Source of the DNA: Nitrospirota bacterium
Lineage (GTDB): Bacteria > Nitrospirota > Thermodesulfovibrionia > Thermodesulfovibrionales > UBA1546
Length of the DNA stretch: 64,000 nucleotides
Direction: 5' to 3'
NCBI GenBank assembly: GCA_009773185.1
Contig: WPIF01000005.1
Location: forward strand, 1 to 64,000
A program made the translations under genes and the position numbers. Below the pieces are notes generated by a model, which was given only the letters and a program-made list of their open reading frames with translations, did no database searches and had not been told where the DNA came from. Shown one piece after another: positions 17,382 through 26,093 of this stretch (within the stretch, counting starts at the first letter, position 1; each line of letters opens with the position of its first letter).

Positions 17382-18590
17382 ATGGCAACAGTATTCCAAT
17401 GGTCAGGTAAAACTACAAAAGGTACGGTAGAATCAGGGGAGATCGCAGCAGCCTCAAAAGACGAGGTTATGGCACAACTCAGAAAGAAGAATATAACTCC
17501 TACTATTATCACTGAAAAAAAGGCTGCAAAAAAGTTATTCGGGGGCGGCGGCAAGGTTACGGATAAGGATATTGTTATATTCACAAGACAGTTTTCCGTA
17601 ATGATAGACGCCGGACTGCCATTGGTACAGGCCCTTGAGATCCTTTCAACTCAGGTCGAAAATAAGGCGCTTGCCAGAGTGCTGGCCCAGGTCAAGGATG
17701 ATGTTGAGGCAGGTTCAACTTATGCTGATGCCCTCAAAAAACACCCGAGGGTATTCACTGAGTTGTATGCAAACATGGTAGCGGCAGGCGAGGCAGGCGG
17801 TATACTGGATACAATCCTTAACAGGCTTGCAGCATATATAGAAAAGGCAATGGCATTAAAGAAAAAAGTTAAGGGCGCTATGACATATCCTATAATAGTT
17901 ACAGTCATAGCAGTCCTGGCAATCGCAGTTATAATGATATTTGTTGTCCCTACTTTTTCGTCCATGTTTGCCTCAATGGGCGGAACACTGCCGCTGCCGA
18001 CACAGATAATAATAAACATAAGCCATTTTATAGGCGGTTGGGGCGGCCTTATAACAGCTGGAGTGATAACAGGCCTTGTCATGTTCCTTAAGCAGTTCAG
18101 GCGCACGGAAAAAGGCCAGCTTTTAACCGACGGGCTATTTTTAAAACTGCCTATATTCGGGGTGCTTCTGAACAGGGTTGCTGTTGCCAAATTCACCAGG
18201 ACACTCGGGACGCTTACAAGCAGCGGGGTGCCGATACTGGACGGCCTTGAGATAACAGCAAAGACAGCCGGCAATAAAGTAATTGAAGCTGCAATTATGG
18301 AAGTAAGAAAAGCTGTAACAGGAGGGAAAACCCTCGCTGAACCCCTCTCAAAGGCAAAGGTATTTCCGCCGATGGTCACCCATATGATATCCGTAGGAGA
18401 AACAACAGGAGCGCTTGATGCAATGCTTTCAAAGATCGCTGATTTTTACGATGAGGAAGTTGATTCTGTTGTCGAAAATCTTACAGCCATGATGGAACCG
18501 TTGCTGATGGTATTTCTTGGCGGTACAGTTGGTTTTGTAGTAATAGCAATGTATCTGCCGATATTCAAGATGGGAGCGCTCGTAAAGTAA
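17382..18590 (+). CDS. pilC: PilC inner-membrane pilus platform protein
   Basis: PilC is the polytopic platform on which PilB and PilT act. This 402-residue protein has the two tandem T2SSF domains (TRQFSVMIDAGLPLVQALE and TRTLGTLTSSGVPILDGLE, the latter near residue 270) and three membrane segments. The start is an ATG directly behind pilT with GGGAGGGG as ribosome site, so the two are coupled. Confidence 0.96.
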   Translation: MATVFQWSGKTTKGTVESGEIAAASKDEVMAQLRKKNITPTIITEKKAAKKLFGGGGKVTDKDIVIFTRQFSVMIDAGLPLVQALEILSTQVENKALARVLAQVKDDVEAGSTYADALKKHPRVFTELYANMVAAGEAGGILDTILNRLAAYIEKAMALKKKVKGAMTYPIIVTVIAVLAIAVIMIFVVPTFSSMFASMGGTLPLPTQIIINISHFIGGWGGLITAGVITGLVMFLKQFRRTEKGQLLTDGLFLKLPIFGVLLNRVAVAKFTRTLGTLTSSGVPILDGLEITAKTAGNKVIEAAIMEVRKAVTGGKTLAEPLSKAKVFPPMVTHMISVGETTGALDAMLSKIADFYDEEVDSVVENLTAMMEPLLMVFLGGTVGFVVIAMYLPIFKMGALVK

Positions 18591-18594
18591 AGCC

Positions 18595-18665
18595 AAGGAG
18601 GTTAAGGCTAAGGTTAAGGTTAAGGCTAAGGCTAAGGAAATTCTAAACCTTTACCTCAACTTTAA
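18595..18665. repeat. Hexamer repeat (AAGGCT/AAGGTT) after pilC
   Basis: About eight units of aaggct or aaggtt follow each other, then a partly complementary segment (aacctttacctcaac, tttaacctg). The array can fold back on itself and separates pilC from the pilS-like gene. Confidence 0.65.
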
Positions 18666-18679
18666 CCTGTCTTTCCCAG

Positions 18680-20272
18680 ATGACCGATAAAGTCCTGAGT
18701 AAAAAATTAAAGTCCCTTATCACAGTAAGGGTCATCTTTGTTACGTTATTGCTGGGCTCGTTCTTTATACTGCAGGTAGGATACAGAAATTTCCCTTATC
18801 CACGCGCTACGTTAAACCTCATAATAGCGCTCTATACCCTCACAATAGTTTATTCCATCTTACTGAACAGGGTAAAGTTGTATGCGTTGTTTGCCTATGC
18901 CCAGCTTTTTATAGATGCCTCAGCCATAAACATACTCATCTATCTCACAGGCGGAATTGAGAGCTGGTTTTCATTCATTATGCCGTTAACGGTGATGTCA
19001 GCAAGCGCGGTGCTGGACAGAAGGGCAGGCTATATAATTGCGACTTTTAACAGTATCCTTTACGGTATTATAATCGACCTCCAGTATTATAAACTTCTTC
19101 CAATAGAATACGATATGACACTGACTGAAAAAGCCTTCCTTTACAATATATTTGCGCACATATCCGCCTTTTATCTGGTAGCCTTCCTGAGCGGTTACCT
19201 GTCTTCACGGCTCGAAAAGACTACGCATGCCCTTGAACAAACCGATTCCGACCTCAGGGAACTCTCACTCTTCAATGAGGAGCTTATCGAAAATATCCCG
19301 AGCGGCATATTTACAACTGATACCGAAGGCCGCATACTTACATTTAACAGGGCTGCTGAGAATATAACAGGTTTCGGGAGGAAAATCGCCCTCAGCCGGA
19401 GCATAGATGAGATATTCCCTTTTATTGCGCGTGGCGTAGATATAGAGAGAATAGAGGGTGTAATAAGCCATCAGAAAGCAGGCGACAGGGTCATAAGCCT
19501 GACAATCTCGGAACTCAGAGATATTGCCGAAAAGAATAAAGGGTTTATCGGAATATTTCAGGACATTACCCAATTTAAAGAAATGGAGACAGAAATAAAG
19601 CAGAAGGAAAAATGGGCAGCCATAGGTGAACTTTCAGCCAATATCGCCCATGAAATCAGAAATCCCATAGCGTCTCTCAAAGGGTCAGTGGAAATGCTGA
19701 GAGAAAACATCGTGGCAGAGGAGCATAAAAAAAGGTTGATGGAAATAGCCTTAAAAGAAATGGACAGGCTGAATAACATAATTTCAGATTTTCTGACTTA
19801 TTCAAGCCCGCGGCCTGCTGAATTCAATGCCTTTGACCTTAATCTCATGCTTGACGACACACTTGAATTACTTGCGCACACAGCGCCTGTACAGGATAAT
19901 ATCGCTATCAGAAAAGATTTTAATGCGCCGCCAGATGTATATGCCGACAACCAGAAACTGCGACAGGTTTTCTGGAACCTCGGGATGAACGCAATAGAGG
20001 CAATGCCTGAGGGGGGAGAGCTTTCGGTCAGCACAAGGGAAAACGATAACCTTATTGAGATAATTTTTCGCGATACCGGTGCCGGCATATCACAGGAGAA
20101 TATCGGGAAGGTATTCTATCCTTTTTTTACTACAAAGGATGGAGGCACCGGGCTTGGCCTGGCCATAGCATACAGGATTATAGAAGAGCATAATGGTAAG
20201 ATAAATATCACCAGCAATAATAGCGGCACAACTTTTAAGGTTATAATACCCTATGTCAATGGAAAAACTTAA
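18680..20272 (+). CDS. pilS: PilS-like sensor histidine kinase
   Basis: A 530-residue kinase with about six N-terminal membrane segments (residues 15-180), a PAS domain (ENIPSGIFTTDTEGRIL), an H-box (NIAHEIRNPIASL) and a C-terminal ATPase domain (N-box around GMNAIEAMPEGG, DTGAGI, GGTGLGLAI). PilS senses PilA in the membrane and phosphorylates PilR to control pilin transcription. Its stop overlaps the downstream regulator by 20 bp, so the pair is co-translated. pilA itself is not in the window. Confidence 0.88.
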   Translation: MTDKVLSKKLKSLITVRVIFVTLLLGSFFILQVGYRNFPYPRATLNLIIALYTLTIVYSILLNRVKLYALFAYAQLFIDASAINILIYLTGGIESWFSFIMPLTVMSASAVLDRRAGYIIATFNSILYGIIIDLQYYKLLPIEYDMTLTEKAFLYNIFAHISAFYLVAFLSGYLSSRLEKTTHALEQTDSDLRELSLFNEELIENIPSGIFTTDTEGRILTFNRAAENITGFGRKIALSRSIDEIFPFIARGVDIERIEGVISHQKAGDRVISLTISELRDIAEKNKGFIGIFQDITQFKEMETEIKQKEKWAAIGELSANIAHEIRNPIASLKGSVEMLRENIVAEEHKKRLMEIALKEMDRLNNIISDFLTYSSPRPAEFNAFDLNLMLDDTLELLAHTAPVQDNIAIRKDFNAPPDVYADNQKLRQVFWNLGMNAIEAMPEGGELSVSTRENDNLIEIIFRDTGAGISQENIGKVFYPFFTTKDGGTGLGLAIAYRIIEEHNGKINITSNNSGTTFKVIIPYVNGKT

Positions 20273-21629
20273 TAAGGGCCAGATTCTGATTGTAGAGGAT
20301 GAAAAGAGCATGAGGGAAGTTCTGAAAATTCTTCTCGCAGGCGAGGGCTATGACGTCACTGCCGCTGCTGACAGCGTTGACGGCATGAACCTGCTTAACA
20401 GGGATATCTTTGATATGGTGATTACAGATATTAAAATGCCGAAAATAAACGGTTTTGAGATACTTAAAAAAGTACGGGAGATATCCCCTGATACTTTAGT
20501 AATTATGATAACGGCATTCGGAACAACAGAGTCTGCAATAGAGGCAATGCAGCTGGGCGCTTATGATTATATTCATAAGCCGTTCAAGATAGATGAAATA
20601 CGGGTAGTTGTTAAAAAGGCACTCGAAAAACGCAAGCTCCGCGAAGAAGTTTCGATACTCCGCGAGAAGATAAAGACAACTTATGAGCTCGGACATATCT
20701 TCTGGAAAAGCCAGAAGATGCAGGAGCTGCTGAATGTCATGCCCAGAATAGCTCAGAGCAATTCCAATGTCCTTGTAACAGGAGAAAGCGGCACCGGCAA
20801 GGAATTGGTCGCAACCGGGATTCACAACCTCAGCCTCAGAAAAGAAAAAAATCTGGTTGCCATAAACTGCGCTGCCTTCCCTGAGGGCCTGCTGGAAAGT
20901 GAACTCTTCGGGCATATGAGAGGTGCATTCACAGGAGCTGCCTATAACAAGCAGGGGCTTTTTGAGATCGCTGATGGCGGAAGTATTTTCCTTGACGAGA
21001 TATGTGAGATGTCAATTAATCTTCAGGCCAAGCTGCTGAGGATTCTTGAAAACAGCACTTTCAGGCGTGTTGGCGGCACAACAGATATCAAAGTTGATGT
21101 AAGAATAATCTCTGCGACAAATAAAGACCTTAAGGATGAAGTTGCATCAGGCAGATTCAGGGAAGACCTATACTACAGGCTAAATGTGGTGCCTCTGCAT
21201 ATCCCTCCTTTAAGGGAGAGGAAAGAGGATATCCCCCTGCTCGTAGACCACTTCCTTGTAAAGTTCTCTCCCCTATTAAAGAGGCTGGTAGCCCCCGAGG
21301 TAATGAAGCTTTTTATGGAATATCCGTGGAAGGGCAATGTAAGAGAGCTTGAGAATGTCATAGAAAGAATATTGTTATTGACAGACAGGGAGGAAATTGC
21401 TGCCGAAGATGTACCGCAGGAAATTTATAAGCATTCAGAGGATATGAAATATATCCCTGATCTGACAAAAGAGGGAGCAGATTTAGACTGTATTATCGGG
21501 AACATCGAAAAAAATTATCTGCAGAATGCACTTAAAATGGCAAATGGAAATAAGACAGAGGCGGCAAAACTGTTAAATCTTTCCTTCCGCTCATTCAGGC
21601 ACAGACTTTACAAATATGGTATAAAATAA
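20253..21629 (+). CDS. pilR: PilR-like sigma54-dependent response regulator
   Basis: An NtrC-class activator of 458 residues: receiver domain (ILIVEDE acidic start, phospho-Asp in MVITDIKMP), AAA+ domain with Walker A GESGTGKE and the sigma54-contact loop ESELFGHMRGAFTGA, and a C-terminal Fis-type helix-turn-helix (GNKTEAAKLLNLSFRSFR). It begins inside the 3' end of the kinase gene. Its targets are expected at sigma54 promoters, such as pilin genes outside this window. Confidence 0.9.
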   Translation: MSMEKLNKGQILIVEDEKSMREVLKILLAGEGYDVTAAADSVDGMNLLNRDIFDMVITDIKMPKINGFEILKKVREISPDTLVIMITAFGTTESAIEAMQLGAYDYIHKPFKIDEIRVVVKKALEKRKLREEVSILREKIKTTYELGHIFWKSQKMQELLNVMPRIAQSNSNVLVTGESGTGKELVATGIHNLSLRKEKNLVAINCAAFPEGLLESELFGHMRGAFTGAAYNKQGLFEIADGGSIFLDEICEMSINLQAKLLRILENSTFRRVGGTTDIKVDVRIISATNKDLKDEVASGRFREDLYYRLNVVPLHIPPLRERKEDIPLLVDHFLVKFSPLLKRLVAPEVMKLFMEYPWKGNVRELENVIERILLLTDREEIAAEDVPQEIYKHSEDMKYIPDLTKEGADLDCIIGNIEKNYLQNALKMANGNKTEAAKLLNLSFRSFRHRLYKYGIK

Positions 21630-21633
21630 GGCT

Positions 21634-22599
21634 ATGAAACTTGGTGAGGTCCTGGTCAAAGAAGGTCTTATTACAAAAGAACACCTGAGGCTCGCCCTTG
21701 AGAGGCAGGTTATCTTTGGAGGAAGGATAGGAACAAATATTGTTGAACTGGGAATCCTTACAGAAGATGAATTTACAAGATTTCTCAGCCGTTATCTCAA
21801 GATTCCTGTGGTGGAGTCTTCACAGTTAGCCGGACTGGACGAGGAGACCCTTGCGTCAATCAGCAAAGAGATGGCAGAGAAATATAAGGTCATCCCGTTC
21901 AAAAAAGAGAAGAACAGACTTCATGTAGTAATGCTCGACCCCAAAAATATGAATGCAGTGGATGAATTCAGGTTTGTCAGCGGCTATGACATAATACCCT
22001 ATGCCGCTTCTGAACTCAGGATACTCTATGCGCTTGAAAAATACTACGGGGTTAAAAGAGACCTCAGATATATAAGTATCTTCGACCGCTTCGAAGAAGA
22101 GGAAAAACCTGTTGCTGCCACAGATACCGGGGACCTCAAAAAGATAAAAGAGGCATTTGCAGATGTAAGAGAAAAAGAAGAAATCGCAGGCCTGCTCATA
22201 AGCGAGGCTCAGAAAGCCGCAAAGAGAGTGGCCCTTTTCATAGTAAAAGGCAGTAATGTCTCAGGGTGGAAATCAAAGGGCATAAGTGTTGAAGGGGTTG
22301 AGATTAATACAACTCTCCCATCAATATTCAATGAGGTGCTTGCCAGAAAGGCTTACTACCGGGGGCCGGTTCTCAAGATACCTGGCAATGAAGACCTTAT
22401 AAAAATACTTTCAGGGACTCCTCAGGACAGTCTGACAATGCCCATTAATATAAGAGAGCGGGCCATAGCATTGCTTTATGCCGATAACGGAAACAACTCG
22501 GTACTTGACGCAAATTTAAACTATCTTAATACACTTGTTGCAATAGCCTCTATTTCATTTGAGCTGTTAATCCTTAGAAAAAAAATAATGGACATGTGA
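21634..22599 (+). CDS. Stand-alone MshEN protein without ATPase domain
   Basis: The first about 145 residues form an MshEN domain (LGEVLVKEGLITKEHLRLALERQ split over residues 3-25; GGRIGTNIVELGILTEDEF after it), the fold that binds c-di-GMP in MshE and PilB. No ATPase follows. The C-terminal 170 residues resemble a GAF-type sensor fold (IAGLLISEAQKAAKRVALFIV, RERAIALLYADN), which is my inference. It starts 4 bp after pilR and closes the pilus block. It may be a c-di-GMP effector that acts on the motor or on PilR. Confidence 0.75.
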   Translation: MKLGEVLVKEGLITKEHLRLALERQVIFGGRIGTNIVELGILTEDEFTRFLSRYLKIPVVESSQLAGLDEETLASISKEMAEKYKVIPFKKEKNRLHVVMLDPKNMNAVDEFRFVSGYDIIPYAASELRILYALEKYYGVKRDLRYISIFDRFEEEEKPVAATDTGDLKKIKEAFADVREKEEIAGLLISEAQKAAKRVALFIVKGSNVSGWKSKGISVEGVEINTTLPSIFNEVLARKAYYRGPVLKIPGNEDLIKILSGTPQDSLTMPINIRERAIALLYADNGNNSVLDANLNYLNTLVAIASISFELLILRKKIMDM

Positions 22600-22605
22600 A
22601 CTGCT

Positions 22606-22672
22606 CCATTACATTTTCCCTCTTCCATCTCACTGAAATTTCCACAATTTGGTCATGAAACTTTATTGACAA
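22606..22672 (+). repeat. Promoter-proximal direct repeat, left copy
   Basis: CCATTACATTTT, then CTGAAATTTCC-CAATTT, then TTGACAA occur here and at 28651-28707 in the same order and orientation. The two copies flank the surface-protein module. Confidence 0.6.
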
Positions 22673-22695
22673 TATTTCATTGTTTCGTTTATCAT
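22666..22695 (+). promoter_or_regulatory. Promoter of the surface module
   Basis: TTGACA (22666-22671) and TATCAT (22690-22695) are spaced 18 bp apart. Transcription would start at about 22702, leaving a leader of about 140 nt before the start codon. Confidence 0.55.
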
Positions 22696-22701
22696 TTTGT
22701 T

Positions 22702-22786
22702 GATTTGGGTAAATACTGCAAGTCGTCAAAGGGGGGACTTTGGTATTTAGTTCTCGCAAAGGAATAAGATTTAAAATATAAGACAG
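22702..22786 (+). promoter_or_regulatory. Structured leader RNA, possible riboswitch or attenuator
   Basis: AAATAC and GTATTT, plus inner AAGTC and GACTT, build a hairpin at 22711-22748. After it come an unpaired AGTTCTCGCAAAGG segment and an A-rich stretch leading into a strong terminator. I could not match this to a known riboswitch class; the c-di-GMP GEMM consensus does not fit. Confidence 0.4.
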
Positions 22787-22823
22787 AAGGCCGCAGCTAT
22801 TAATAGTTGCGGCCTTTTTATTT
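22787..22823 (+). terminator. Intrinsic terminator just before the surface-protein gene
   Basis: AAGGCCGCAGCTAT and ATAGTTGCGGCCTT form a long GC-rich stem, followed by TTTTATTTT. It lies between the promoter at 22666 and the start codon at 22843, so it would end transcription ahead of the gene unless it is prevented from forming. Confidence 0.8.
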
Positions 22824-22842
22824 TCATTCAAAGGGAGGTTTC

Positions 22843-25254
22843 ATGAAAAAGAATAATTATTCGAGATGTTTACTTCTTGTTTTAATATCCCTTGCTTTAA
22901 TAACCTTTTCCTTCAAAGACTCAGTCTATTCAAAAAGCGACACCTCAGGCACTCCAGTCGAATCAAACCCCCGCGGTATAGCAATTAATCCAGCCACAGA
23001 CATTGCAGTTGTTGCAAATGAGAAGGCTGATTCTGTATCAATTCTTAGTCTCGAAACGCAAGGAGTCCTTTCAACTATATCTGTTGGCAAAGCACCGAGG
23101 GGAGTTGCAATTGACAAAGAGCTTAATCTTGCAATAATAGGAAACAGCAAAGACAATACGATATCAATAATAGACCTGAGCTTGTATTCGTCATTCCGGC
23201 TTGACCGGAATCTTTCGGAAGGATTGCCGACAAGCGGCAATGACATAAGAGTGCGTGCAACCATCGCTGTTGGTAAAGAACCGGAAGGAATTGCAGTAAA
23301 CCAGCTCAATCACACAGCCATTGTAGCCAATCATAAAGACAACACAGTCTCAGTTATTGACCTTACGACTAATTCGGTTATAAGAACAATCCCTATAGGA
23401 CAGGAACCAAAGGATGTAGCAATTGCTCCAGAGCTTAACCTTGCATTGGTTGTAAATGAAAAGGACTACAATGTCTCAGTCATAGACCTAAATACATATC
23501 AGGTAACGGGCACAGTTCCTGTTGGACAGAAGCCACAGGCAATAGACATAAACCCCGAAACACACCTTGCAGCAGTGGTTAATGAAAAAGACAACTCAAT
23601 CACAGTCATAAACCTCCTTAACTGGCAGACAACCGTAATTACAGTCGGAAAGCATCCAATAGCTGTAGCAATAAACCAATTAGACAACCGTGCCCTTGTC
23701 ATCTGCGATGAAGACAGAACCCTGCTTCTCATAGACCTCAACACAAACATAATCACCAAGACCTATCCTTTAAACAAGCTCCCAAAAGGCATAGCAGTCA
23801 ACAACCTCACAAACATAGCAGCAATAACAGATGACAAGACAGACAGCCTGACTTTGATACAATTACCGAATCCTGTTCCTGAGATAATCTCAATAAATCC
23901 TGATACGCTCCTTCGCGGAAGCAATGAAACCATGATTACTGTCGGAGGCTCAGGATTTACAAGGTCTTCCTCTGTTTCTCTTCTAACCCCTAATCCCTAT
24001 ACCCTGACCCCTGTTTTTACAGACAACCATAACCTGCAAATGACAATTCCCAAAGACCTGCTGACAAATGCAGGGACATTTCAGATAACAGTAACAAATC
24101 CAACACCCGAAGGCGGAATATCAAGCCCTGTAAACTTACAGATAAATAATCCAATCCCATCCATATCCATGCTCGATCCGATAGAGACAAAGGCAGGAAC
24201 ACAATCACTTACGCTCACAATCTACGGCGCAGGGTTCTTCGATGATACGGAAATATACTTTGGAAGTACAAAGAAACCGATAACTTACATAAGCCCCACA
24301 AAACTCCAGCTTAACCTCACACACGAAGACCTGAAAATAGCAGGGCAATATGAAATCACGGCTAAAAACCTTCCACCGGGTGGAGGAACTTCAAACAAGG
24401 CTGTATTCACAATAAAACCATCCCTTGAGATAACAATAACCTCGCCAACAGATGGAGAGACAATAAACAAAGCAAAGACAATAGTAAAAGGAACCTTTAA
24501 ATCAGAGACAAGAGATATTGGAATTACAATCAATGGCATATTGGCTGAAATAACTGGCAACGACTGGATAGCCAACAACATATCTCTTACAATCGGAGCA
24601 AATACAATCACGGCAACAATCAAAGATAGCGAAGGCAATGTTGAAACTGCATCAATCACAATTAACACAACAGATACAACCCAGCCTGTAACCCTCTCAG
24701 CCAACATCACATCCGGTATTTCGCCATTAAATGTATTCTTCTCTACCTCTACCTCAACCTTTTCTCCTGTTTTGTACAAGATGGACTTTGAAGGAGATGG
24801 GATTGCCGATTACACAGGCGCAACCTTTGAAAATATAACCCACACATACACCCAAGAAGGAATCTTTTATCCAACAGTTACAGTCACGGATGAACAGGGC
24901 AACGCTTATTCAGACACGATTGCGATAACAGTTCTCTCAAAAACTGAGTTGGATACTTTGCTTAAAGGGAAGTGGGAGGGGATGAAGGGAAAATTGCTGA
25001 ATAACGATATCGAGGGAACTCTAACATATTTTGGGCAAAACATATCTACGCAAGAGAAATATAGAAAGGTGTTTGAAAAATTAAGCAATCGTTTGGTAGA
25101 GATTATCAATAACATGCCAAACATTACACTCTTAGAACAACAAGGTAACATTGCTCAATATTTAATTATTCGGATAGAGCAAGGCAAAGAGTTTGGCTAT
25201 TACATTTATTTTGTCCGTGAAACAGACAGAATATGGAGGATAAGCACATGGTAA
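22843..25254 (+). CDS. Secreted beta-propeller, TIG and PKD surface protein
   Basis: I start at the ATG at 22843, 7 bp after GGGAGG, which gives a clean signal peptide (CLLLVLISLALITF). Residues about 40-345 are seven or eight YVTN-type propeller blades (VANEKADSVSIL, VGKAPRGVAI and variants). Two TIG/IPT Ig-like domains follow (about 350-545), then a further Ig-like domain (LEITITSPTDGETI), a PKD domain (MDFEGDGIADY) and a C-terminal NTF2-like domain. These parts point to adhesion or binding on the cell surface. A palindromic repeat is inserted in frame between blades. Confidence 0.8.
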   Translation: MKKNNYSRCLLLVLISLALITFSFKDSVYSKSDTSGTPVESNPRGIAINPATDIAVVANEKADSVSILSLETQGVLSTISVGKAPRGVAIDKELNLAIIGNSKDNTISIIDLSLYSSFRLDRNLSEGLPTSGNDIRVRATIAVGKEPEGIAVNQLNHTAIVANHKDNTVSVIDLTTNSVIRTIPIGQEPKDVAIAPELNLALVVNEKDYNVSVIDLNTYQVTGTVPVGQKPQAIDINPETHLAAVVNEKDNSITVINLLNWQTTVITVGKHPIAVAINQLDNRALVICDEDRTLLLIDLNTNIITKTYPLNKLPKGIAVNNLTNIAAITDDKTDSLTLIQLPNPVPEIISINPDTLLRGSNETMITVGGSGFTRSSSVSLLTPNPYTLTPVFTDNHNLQMTIPKDLLTNAGTFQITVTNPTPEGGISSPVNLQINNPIPSISMLDPIETKAGTQSLTLTIYGAGFFDDTEIYFGSTKKPITYISPTKLQLNLTHEDLKIAGQYEITAKNLPPGGGTSNKAVFTIKPSLEITITSPTDGETINKAKTIVKGTFKSETRDIGITINGILAEITGNDWIANNISLTIGANTITATIKDSEGNVETASITINTTDTTQPVTLSANITSGISPLNVFFSTSTSTFSPVLYKMDFEGDGIADYTGATFENITHTYTQEGIFYPTVTVTDEQGNAYSDTIAITVLSKTELDTLLKGKWEGMKGKLLNNDIEGTLTYFGQNISTQEKYRKVFEKLSNRLVEIINNMPNITLLEQQGNIAQYLIIRIEQGKEFGYYIYFVRETDRIWRISTW
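23190..23244. repeat. In-frame palindromic element in the propeller gene
   Basis: Two 23-bp arms, GTCATTCCGGCTTGACCGG(AATC) and (GATT)GCCGACAAGCGGCAATGAC, are inverted copies matching at 19 of 23 positions, with a 9-bp loop. It encodes an extra loop (RLDRNLSEGLPTSGNDIR) between two blades. The GTCATTCC-GGAATGAC palindrome is a known kind of dispersed intergenic repeat in environmental genomes. Confidence 0.75.
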
Positions 25255-26093
25255 CTATCAATATAAAAACAAACAAGTTAACCATATTAATCATATTTAT
25301 TTTATTTTGCATGACAATACTTCCTTTAAGGGATGCATTTGGTTTTATTCTTGACCCATCAAAACTGCCTGATGAATATTCATTTACAGAAATTAAGGGA
25401 ACAGTTATTGATGCAGAAACCAAAAAGCCGATTGAAGGCGTAGTGGTTGTAGCGCTTTGGAAAATAAATTGGCTGGGTAGGCCGGGGGTTTATTATGAAG
25501 GAGGCACTGCCAAGGTTATTCATGCAGAAGAAGCTGTTACAGATAAGAACGGCAAATATACAATACCAGCGTGGGGGCCGATTAAAAGACCCAAAGAGTG
25601 GGCTTTCAATGGGGCTGACCCTTCAATAGAATTTTTCAAGCCTGGGTATAGTGGAGAAAGATTAAGCAATTATTTTTGGCTCTCAAGCTGGGTTTCGAGG
25701 GGCATCAAAGAAAACTATACATACTCCAAGATTCGAAAATCCTACTGGGATGGAAAAGTTATAGACCTTGAACCGTTTATAATCGGCAAGAAGATTCCGA
25801 TAAAAGACCGCTATTATACTAAGGAAAGAATAAAAAGATACGTTATCGCTACGCAACACATGTGGGAATCTGAACTTGATTTTATCAGAGGTATTTTTTA
25901 TCAAATAGAAGATGCCGATAAAAAAGAAATTAACGAGATTCCAATAGAGCTTGCTCCTTACATAGAAACCCGTAAGGTGAAGAATCTGTTAAAGGTTTTT
26001 GCAGAAGAAAGGGAAAAGACAAGCAAACCTTTACTCTATGATATACCTCAGAGGTTTGAGGATTATTTAAGGGAGATAAAAAATGAGAAATAG
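25248..26093 (+). CDS. Exported protein with carboxypeptidase-regulatory-like domain
   Basis: The ATG at 25248 follows GGAGG by 7 bp and overlaps the previous stop, so the genes are coupled. An N-terminal hydrophobic helix (LTILIIFILFCMTIL) suggests a signal peptide or anchor. Residues about 45-120 (VIDAETKKPIEGVVVVALW, later TDKNGKYTIPAW) form a carboxypeptidase-regulatory-like beta-sandwich, common in surface proteins. The rest has no family I recognise. The next gene overlaps its stop. Confidence 0.7.
   Translation: MVTINIKTNKLTILIIFILFCMTILPLRDAFGFILDPSKLPDEYSFTEIKGTVIDAETKKPIEGVVVVALWKINWLGRPGVYYEGGTAKVIHAEEAVTDKNGKYTIPAWGPIKRPKEWAFNGADPSIEFFKPGYSGERLSNYFWLSSWVSRGIKENYTYSKIRKSYWDGKVIDLEPFIIGKKIPIKDRYYTKERIKRYVIATQHMWESELDFIRGIFYQIEDADKKEINEIPIELAPYIETRKVKNLLKVFAEEREKTSKPLLYDIPQRFEDYLREIKNEK

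Noticed and set aside
18595-18665. Regular short repeats that could suggest a CRISPR array
   Set aside because: Units are 6 bp with no spacers and no cas genes nearby. It is a simple hexamer repeat.
22702-22786. c-di-GMP (GEMM) riboswitch before the surface protein
   Set aside because: The GEMM core blocks (AAACC and GACGCAAAGCC) are not present, so only an unknown structured leader is claimed.
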